Of a stretch of 23,622 bases of DNA, positions 18,582 through 23,622 are shown piece by piece. Source of the DNA: Gammaproteobacteria bacterium UBA6968 (lineage in GTDB: Bacteria; Pseudomonadota; Gammaproteobacteria; Pseudomonadales; Azotimanducaceae); assembly GCA_002450255.1 (NCBI GenBank), contig DJYW01000034.1, positions 8,054 to 31,675 of the forward strand, written 5' to 3'. Position 1 is the stretch's first letter; every line of letters starts with the position of its first letter. The notes below the pieces were generated by a model. That model was not told the origin of the DNA, did no database searches, and saw only the letters and a list, made by a program, of their open reading frames with translations. A program made the translations under genes and the position numbers.

Positions 18582-18905
18582 TTAGCGTTCTAGAAGAGCC
18601 AGCTTGTTTGGTTTGCCGTCCCATTCCTCAGCATCTGCTGGTGCAGGCTTGGGTTCGGAGATATTCGGCCAGATCTCTGCCAACTCAGCGTTCAATTCGA
18701 GGAAATTGGTCTGGTCCTCGGGCACTTCATCCTCGGCAAAAATGGCTTCGGCGGGGCACTCCGGCTCGCATAGCGCACAGTCTATGCACTCATCCGGGTG
18801 TATGACCAACATATTGGGGCCCTCGTAAAAGCAGTCTACGGGGCATACGTCGACACAAGTGGTATGTTTACATTTAATGCAATTTTCACCGACTACAAAG
18901 GTCAT
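18582..18905 (-). CDS. fdxA: 7Fe ferredoxin FdxA ([3Fe-4S][4Fe-4S])
   Basis: This is a 107-residue soluble electron carrier with two iron-sulfur clusters. The sequence is strikingly like Azotobacter ferredoxin I. By that template Cys9, Cys17 and Cys50 bind the 3Fe cluster, and Cys21, Cys40, Cys43 and Cys46 bind the 4Fe cluster (blocks [20 protein letters not shown] and [12 protein letters not shown]). The acidic C-terminal tail ending in LALLER is also typical. It converges with nlpD with only 12 bp between stops. It lies downstream of mutS on the same strand and has a candidate promoter of its own in the 115-bp gap. Its physiological partner cannot be read from the sequence. Confidence 0.96.
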   Translation of the reverse strand: MTFVVGENCIKCKHTTCVDVCPVDCFYEGPNMLVIHPDECIDCALCEPECPAEAIFAEDEVPEDQTNFLELNAELAEIWPNISEPKPAPADAEEWDGKPNKLALLER

Positions 18906-18933
18906 AAGCTCGAGCCTTGTTTGGAAAGCGGGT

Positions 18934-18961
18934 AGTTTAGCGAAACAGCTTTGCCTGTCTA
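18934..18961 (-). promoter_or_regulatory. Candidate sigma-70 promoter for fdxA
   Basis: Reading the minus strand, TAGACA (18961-18956) is a 5/6 match to the -35 box and TAAACT (18939-18934) a 4/6 match to the -10 box, with a 16-base spacer. A transcript would start near 18927, about 22 bases before the fdxA ATG. It was found by eye only. Confidence 0.4.
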
Positions 18962-19020
18962 GGTCGTGCTCGCGTTATGCGGCACGCTGCGTGCTTCGCC
19001 GGATTCTCGTTAGTTAGTTT

Positions 19021-21687
19021 TTAGTCGTTTACTAAAGCGGCTCGAACGCGATAGAGCAGTTCAAGAGCCGCTTTTGGCGAAAAATCATCCGGATCGACTT
19101 CTAACAGCATTTCTAAGGCGCGGGACTCCGCGTCAGAAAGGGCTGCTTCTGGCGCAACTTCGGCGACGTTAGACGTTGCCAGAAAGAGGTCATCCTGACG
19201 CGGGTGCAGCGACTCTTGTTCGAATTTGCGCAGCTGCTGTTGCGCCCTGGTTAATACAGGCTTCGGTACCCCGGCAAGCTTCGCAACCTGAATACCGTAA
19301 CTTTGGTTGGCGGCGCCAGGCGAGACTTGGTAGAGGAAAACGATATCGCCTTTATGTTCGGTTGCGTTCAAATGCGCGTTGCCCACATTAGGACAGAGGG
19401 TTGGCAGAGCGGTGAGTTCAAAATAGTGTGTCGCGAATAGCGTAAGCGCTTTAATGTCCCGGGCCAGATACTCAGCGACCGCCCAGGCTAGAGATAAACC
19501 GTCATAAGTGCTGGTGCCGCGACCTATTTCATCTAATAAGACCAGGCTGTAAGGGCTTGCATTGCGCAATATATTCGCGGTTTCCGTCATCTCGACCATA
19601 AAGGTGGAGCGCCCGCTGGTCAGGTCATCGGAAGCCCCGATGCGGGTAAAAATTCTGTCTATCGGGCCGATTTCTGCTGCTTGAGCGGGCACGTAACTAC
19701 CGCAGTAGGCCAGCAGACAGATGATTGCGGTTTGCCGCATGTAGGTTGATTTACCGCCCATATTTGGTCCAGTGATAATCACCATGCTGGGTTCAGGCGG
19801 GGTCGCTTGCCGGCTAGCGAGCTCGCCTAGGGAGACATCATTCGCAATAAAGACCTCTTTGCTCGACGCTTTTACCACCGGATGCCAGCCGCCTTCTATA
19901 CGTACTCCAATGGTGTCGCTGAAGGCCGGCCGACTAAAATCCAAATAACGTGCTCGCTCGGTTAGGCAAGCGAGCACATCTAGCTGCGCAAGCGCGTCGG
20001 CTGCCGCGCGCAGTGGCCCATATTCGCGATTTAGCTCGGCGAGCAGGTTAGTGAAAATTTCGCGCTCCAAGCGTTGTGCCTGGCCTTGGCTGCGTAAAGC
20101 CTTTTCCTCAAATTCCTTGAGCCCGGGCGTGATGTACCGTTCTGCATTTTTGAGTGTTTGGCGGCGGATATAGTCGTCCGGAATCTCGCCCTGTGCCGCC
20201 TTCGAGGTTTCTATGTAATAACCATGCACCCGGTTGTAACCGACTTTGAGTGTGTTTATACCAGTTCGTTCCCGCTCACTTTGTTCTAACTCAGCGAGCC
20301 AAGCGGAAGCGTCCTGGGTCAACGAACGTAGCTCATCCAATTCAGGATTGAAGCCAGTAGCGATGACACCACCGTCGCGCAATGTGACCGGAGGCGTTTC
20401 GACTAAGGCTTTTGAGAGCTGGCTTTGTAGTGTCTCGAAGCCGTGCAAGGCGAGACATAGAGAGGCATTAAGTTCGCCGGGAATGCTAGCTGCCGCTGCA
20501 TGCACAGCAGGCAGGCAGGCTAATGCGTCGCGCAGCTTGGCGAGGTCTCTGGGGGAGGCGGATGCCAAGCCGATGCGAGTGATGATGCGCTGCAGGTCGC
20601 CGATCGGTTTTAAGGCACCGCGGGTGTCTTCGTCGCAGCGATTGGGCATGGCGAAATCGATCCAAGCCAAACGGGCATTAAGGGTGGCTTGAACACGGCT
20701 AGGTTCGTTGAGCCATTGTTTTAGCAAGCGGCTGCCCATAGGTGTCACGTTGCTGTCCATCAAGCTGAATAAAGTATGGTCGGTGGCTCCATTGCTGCGT
20801 ACGTCGATTTCCAGGTTGCGGCGCGTTTGTGCGTCTAAGCCTACGTGGTCTGCTAAACCTCGATGCCGGATGGTTTGCAGAAAGCTGAGTGGTTGGCACT
20901 GCGTTGAGCGTGCGTAGCCTAGTGCGGCGGCGGCAGCACCAATGCTGACGTCATCAGCAGTGAGACCGGTCGTGACCAGTACATCGTGCTTAAAGTGCAG
21001 GTTGAGTTCCTTGAGTCCCTGAGCCTGATCGAAAGACTCCTTTGGAACACTGCGAAGTGAAGCCGGAGAAACGGCACCCCCTTGTGGCAACGCCTCGCAC
21101 AACCAGGCGAAGTGCGTTTCATTAACGATAACCTCGCTTGGCCGCAATTGTTCCAACGCATCGCAGAGGGTTTGTTCATTTTGCAACGATTGTAGTTCGA
21201 TCGCGCTGCCAGTGAGATCAAGTAGCGCGACACCGATCAATTTCGGTCTCCGGGTGACCGCGAGAATAGTGCTGCGGTGATCCGCAGCCAACAATGCCTC
21301 ATCCGTTAGCGTCCCAGGGGTGACAATGCGTTTGACCTGTCGTTCTACAGGCCCCTTGGTGGTTTCTGGGTCTCCTATTTGTTCGCAAATTGCTACGGAA
21401 CGGCCCAATTGGACCAACTTGACGAGGTAGTTGTCGGCGGCATGATAAGGAATTCCACACATGGGAATTGGGTTGCCGCCACTGTGCCCGCGTGCGGTCA
21501 GGGTGATACCCAATAAATCCGCTGCGACTTCTGCGTCGCTAAAAAAGAGTTCATAAAAGTCGCCCATGCGGTAGAACAAAAGCTCTTCTGCATGGTTGGC
21601 TTTGATGGTCAGATACTGACGCATCATAGGCGTATGTTCCGCCAGTGATTCCGGCGAAAAGATGTCGGCAGGAGTGCTTTGCTGCAT
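19021..21687 (-). CDS. mutS: DNA mismatch repair protein MutS
   Basis: MutS recognises base mismatches and small loops as a dimer and, on ATP binding, recruits MutL. The 888-residue product has the mismatch-wedge Phe44-Tyr-Glu46 in MGDFYELF, connector and lever domains, the clamp, and a C-terminal ATPase with Walker [10 protein letters not shown] (640-648), [15 protein letters not shown] and the ATHYFELT switch. The chosen ATG (21687) gives an N-terminus ending in the family [10 protein letters not shown] block. The frame is open a further 99 codons upstream, but that stretch is unlike MutS. No clear ribosome site precedes the start. fdxA lies downstream and recA is divergent; cinA, often found between mutS and recA, is absent. 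Confidence 0.97.
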   Translation of the reverse strand: MQQSTPADIFSPESLAEHTPMMRQYLTIKANHAEELLFYRMGDFYELFFSDAEVAADLLGITLTARGHSGGNPIPMCGIPYHAADNYLVKLVQLGRSVAICEQIGDPETTKGPVERQVKRIVTPGTLTDEALLAADHRSTILAVTRRPKLIGVALLDLTGSAIELQSLQNEQTLCDALEQLRPSEVIVNETHFAWLCEALPQGGAVSPASLRSVPKESFDQAQGLKELNLHFKHDVLVTTGLTADDVSIGAAAAALGYARSTQCQPLSFLQTIRHRGLADHVGLDAQTRRNLEIDVRSNGATDHTLFSLMDSNVTPMGSRLLKQWLNEPSRVQATLNARLAWIDFAMPNRCDEDTRGALKPIGDLQRIITRIGLASASPRDLAKLRDALACLPAVHAAAASIPGELNASLCLALHGFETLQSQLSKALVETPPVTLRDGGVIATGFNPELDELRSLTQDASAWLAELEQSERERTGINTLKVGYNRVHGYYIETSKAAQGEIPDDYIRRQTLKNAERYITPGLKEFEEKALRSQGQAQRLEREIFTNLLAELNREYGPLRAAADALAQLDVLACLTERARYLDFSRPAFSDTIGVRIEGGWHPVVKASSKEVFIANDVSLGELASRQATPPEPSMVIITGPNMGGKSTYMRQTAIICLLAYCGSYVPAQAAEIGPIDRIFTRIGASDDLTSGRSTFMVEMTETANILRNASPYSLVLLDEIGRGTSTYDGLSLAWAVAEYLARDIKALTLFATHYFELTALPTLCPNVGNAHLNATEHKGDIVFLYQVSPGAANQSYGIQVAKLAGVPKPVLTRAQQQLRKFEQESLHPRQDDLFLATSNVAEVAPEAALSDAESRALEMLLEVDPDDFSPKAALELLYRVRAALVND

Positions 21688-21898
21688 CAAAATTAGGGCG
21701 AACCCGTTCAGACAAAATAGCAGTGAACAACAGGCATCAGGATGGGTCAACTGTGGCTGACGAAAGCGTAGACATTGGGGCGATTGTCCAGGCAAGCGGC
21801 AGCGGCCTGAGTCGTAGCCTTCGCCATGTGAGGTCGACAGAAAATTTAATGAACAGATGAATACAGCTGCGAGCTGTGCAAAAGCGGTAAAATAGCGC

Positions 21899-21927
21899 TT
21901 GCGCGAAATACTGATCATATATACAGT
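21899..21927 (+). promoter_or_regulatory. Predicted recA promoter
   Basis: TTGCGC (21899-21904) and TACAGT (21922-21927) are separated by 17 bases. Each matches the sigma-70 consensus at 4 of 6 positions. The LexA box covers the spacer and the -10, the usual geometry for SOS repression. The start point would be near 21934, about 300 bases before the recA ATG. Confidence 0.6.
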
Positions 21928-21928
21928 A
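21909..21928. promoter_or_regulatory. LexA-binding SOS box
   Basis: The site reads TACTG, ten bases, then CAGTA with an intact CTG-N10-CAG core. It matches 17 of 20 positions of the gammaproteobacterial consensus TACTG(TA)5CAGTA. The three mismatches lie just inside the left arm (ATC for TAT). It overlaps the predicted recA promoter, so SOS control of recA is the natural reading. The box is palindromic and might also affect divergent mutS, but it is 222 bp from that start. Confidence 0.9.
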
Positions 21929-22115
21929 ATTAGGGTGGTGGTGCGGAACGATACCAACCGAGGTGCACTTAGAAATTGCGGCATCGCTCTGCGCGGAGAA
22001 AGACGAGATTTAAACGCAACTGCTTTTATGTTGGTGACAACTTATCGGGCAGAACCTGTGACTACTTCGCGGCTTACTCTGCAGTCTTGGAGACAGACGA
22101 AGCAAACGCCAGCGC

Positions 22116-22137
22116 GAGATCAGAGTGAGATCAGATC
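22116..22137 (+). repeat. Short tandem repeat in recA leader
   Basis: GAGATCAGA occurs at 22116-22124 and again at 22127-22135, giving an 11-base period. Function unknown; it may be chance. Confidence 0.6.
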
Positions 22138-22234
22138 TATAAGATGGCACAGCAAAACTAGTAGCAAGACAACTGAACGAAACAAACAACCCAACAAATA
22201 CAAAGACTTTAAGATTTCATCTGTGGAGGGTGAT

Positions 22235-23326
22235 ATGAGCCAAAGATCAAGCAGCAGCAAAAACAGTGCTTCCGATACGAGTGGTTCGCCGGAAAAAGAT
22301 CGCGCCTTAACCGCCGCGCTTGCGCAAATTGAACGTCAATTTGGCAAAGGTTCGATGATGCGTTTGGGAGATAAAGAACAAATCGCGATTCCTTCCATTT
22401 CGACCGGGTCATTAGGCCTCGACATCGCGCTAGGTATAGGCGGGTTACCACGTGGACGGGTCGTAGAAATTTATGGACCAGAGTCTTCGGGTAAAACGAC
22501 ACTGACACTGCAGGTGATCGCAGAAGCTCAAAAAGTTGGCGGCACCTGTGCCTTCATTGATGCCGAACACGCGCTTGATCCGATGTATGCCCAAGCACTA
22601 GGCGTGGACACCGATAATCTGTTGGTTTCGCAGCCAGATACTGGTGAACAGGCTTTAGAAATATGCGATATGTTGGTTCGCTCTGCGGCAGTAGATGTCG
22701 TTGTTGTGGACTCAGTGGCGGCGCTGACGCCAAAGGCAGAGATCGAGGGTGATATGGGCGACGCTCACGTCGGCCTGCAGGCTCGCTTAATGAGCCAGGC
22801 GCTACGTAAAATGACGGGCAACATCAAACAATCCAACACGTTAGTGATTTTCATCAACCAAATCAGAATGAAAATCGGTGTAATGTTTGGCTCACCGGAG
22901 ACCACTACTGGTGGTAATGCGCTTAAGTTTTACGCCTCCGTTCGACTTGATATCCGCCGTATTGGTGCCGTTAAAGATGGCGACGAAGTCACCGGCAACG
23001 AAACACGGGTCAAAGTGGTCAAAAACAAAGTAGCACCTCCGTTTAGGCAAACTGAGTTCCAAATTTTGTATGGCCAAGGCATTCACCGAACCGGTGAAAT
23101 CCTCGAGCTTGGTGTCCAGCAAGGTGTGATCGAGAAGTCCGGTGCTTGGTATAGCTACAACACTGATCGGATCGGGCAAGGCCGTAAGAATGCCGCCGAT
23201 TACATTGATGAGCATCCGGAAATTAAGAGCACGATCGAGCAAACCATTCGTCAACAACTTATGCCTCAATTGCAGAGCGGCGAGGAAGTTGTCATCCCTG
23301 AAGCATCGGAAGAAAGCCTGGGTTAG
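22235..23326 (+). CDS. recA: Recombinase RecA
   Basis: RecA forms filaments on single-stranded DNA, promotes strand exchange and triggers LexA self-cleavage. The 363-residue protein has Walker [10 protein letters not shown] (81-89), Walker [11 protein letters not shown], the L1 loop around [16 protein letters not shown], the [25 protein letters not shown] stretch covering L2, and an acidic C-terminal tail ([12 protein letters not shown]). A Ser-rich N-terminal extension of about 14 residues precedes the usual [25 protein letters not shown] 22235 has an excellent GGAGG ribosome site; the open frame further upstream lacks one. It is controlled by the LexA box about 307 bp upstream. An unidentified ORF begins 92 bp downstream. 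Confidence 0.98.
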   Translation: MSQRSSSSKNSASDTSGSPEKDRALTAALAQIERQFGKGSMMRLGDKEQIAIPSISTGSLGLDIALGIGGLPRGRVVEIYGPESSGKTTLTLQVIAEAQKVGGTCAFIDAEHALDPMYAQALGVDTDNLLVSQPDTGEQALEICDMLVRSAAVDVVVVDSVAALTPKAEIEGDMGDAHVGLQARLMSQALRKMTGNIKQSNTLVIFINQIRMKIGVMFGSPETTTGGNALKFYASVRLDIRRIGAVKDGDEVTGNETRVKVVKNKVAPPFRQTEFQILYGQGIHRTGEILELGVQQGVIEKSGAWYSYNTDRIGQGRKNAADYIDEHPEIKSTIEQTIRQQLMPQLQSGEEVVIPEASEESLG

Positions 23327-23418
23327 GTAATGGACGGTGGGGACACTTCGGCGGAATAGTTGTAAGCAGAAAGGCCTCCTTTACTTAGCGGGTCAGATAG
23401 AAAAGGGCAGGAACAGAA

Positions 23419-23622
23419 ATGATGCCATCGCAAGTAAATCGATCTAGCCAGAGCTCGTCTCGTTCTGAACGGGCATTGAGCGAGGATTTGTTTCCTGGAT
23501 TATCGAGTGATAGCGGTGGCGGCAACGGCAGCGATGCTATCGTTGCGGGGCATGCTCAGAATGAACCGGCCTCGGCAGCCGGTGTCGTAATCGGCACTCT
23601 TAGCGCGGATAAAGCCCTTAGC
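23419..23622 (+). CDS. Partial unidentified ORF downstream of recA
   Basis: An open frame starts at ATG 23419 (ATG 23422 is also possible) after an AGGAA ribosome site and runs off the window end after 68 codons. The visible part is low-complexity and probably disordered. It is Ser-rich at first (SSQSSSRSE), has a Gly/Ser stretch (SSDSGGGNGSD), then Ala-rich sequence. No domain is recognisable. recX usually follows recA, so a RecX with an N-terminal extension is possible, but nothing in these residues shows it. Other proteins with long disordered N-termini cannot be excluded. Confidence 0.55.
   Translation, partial: MMPSQVNRSSQSSSRSERALSEDLFPGLSSDSGGGNGSDAIVAGHAQNEPASAAGVVIGTLSADKALS

Larger units (their letters stand above)
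21688..22234. other. mutS-recA divergent intergenic region
   Basis: This 547-bp stretch has no recognisable gene. Its left part (21688-21898) would be the mutS leader; I found no convincing mutS promoter there, only a weak TTGACC on the minus strand at 21750-21745. The middle holds the LexA box and the recA promoter. The right part (about 21934-22234) is an unusually long recA leader, A-rich near its end (22170-22210) and containing a 9-base direct repeat. The leader is free of stop codons in the recA frame, but its translation resembles nothing I know and has no ribosome site, so I do not call it coding. Confidence 0.8.

Noticed and set aside
18970..19020. GCACG/CGTGC hairpin as a mutS terminator
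   Set aside because: The stem is only 5 bp and no T-run follows on either strand.
21688..21984. N-terminal extension of MutS by 99 residues
   Set aside because: The frame is open, but the residues do not resemble MutS and the family N-terminus begins just after ATG 21687.
21899..22234. N-terminal extension of RecA by 112 residues
   Set aside because: It would start at a TTG within the promoter region, and the strong ribosome site lies before ATG 22235.
23380..23400. AAAGG/CCTTT hairpin after recA as a terminator
   Set aside because: A 5-bp stem with a 3-base loop and no T-tract.

Overview
This window is a conserved housekeeping block from a gammaproteobacterium of moderate GC content. The genes are in the order skp, lpxD, fabZ, lpxA, lpxB, rnhB, dnaE, tilS, pyrG, kdsA, eno, ftsB, truD, pcm, popT (DUF368), nlpD, then fdxA and mutS on the minus strand, then recA on the plus strand. 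That is the backbone order I recall from Pseudomonas-like genomes. The FdxA protein closely resembles the Azotobacter-type 7Fe ferredoxin. I could not name a genus. I see no mobile element, phage gene, CRISPR array, tRNA or rRNA.

Layout. 1-5305: outer-membrane and lipid A genes (Skp chaperone, LpxD/LpxA/LpxB, FabZ) followed by RNase HII, tightly packed with 4-8 bp overlaps. 5374-12354: the replicative polymerase DnaE, a short intergenic region with a hairpin and a heptamer repeat, tRNA-Ile lysidine synthase and CTP synthase. 12401-15031: KdsA (Kdo for the LPS core), enolase and the divisome protein FtsB. 15015-18569: TruD, Pcm, the undecaprenyl-phosphate translocase-family protein and the NlpD amidase activator, joined by overlaps. 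18582-21687: fdxA and mutS on the minus strand. 21688-22234: a 547-bp divergent intergenic region holding a near-consensus LexA box and the recA promoter. 22235-23622: recA and the start of an unidentified Ser/Gly-rich ORF cut by the window end.

How the genes fit together. Lipid A acylation, disaccharide synthesis and Kdo supply (lpxD, lpxA, lpxB, kdsA) sit with their acyl-chain competitor (fabZ), with outer-membrane protein delivery (skp) and with septation or peptidoglycan control (ftsB, popT, nlpD). The rest is DNA replication and repair (dnaE, rnhB, mutS, recA), tRNA modification (tilS, truD), nucleotide and central metabolism (pyrG, eno) and protein repair (pcm).

I found no new multi-gene system. 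Two things stand out. First, several genes normally interleaved in this neighbourhood are absent at their usual junctions: accA, ispD/ispF, surE, rpoS and cinA. Second, several core enzymes carry substitutions at positions I know as nearly invariant or functionally tested: LpxA, LpxD, RNase HII, TilS, PyrG and the DnaE clamp motif. These comparisons rest on remembered reference sequences, not on alignments run here.
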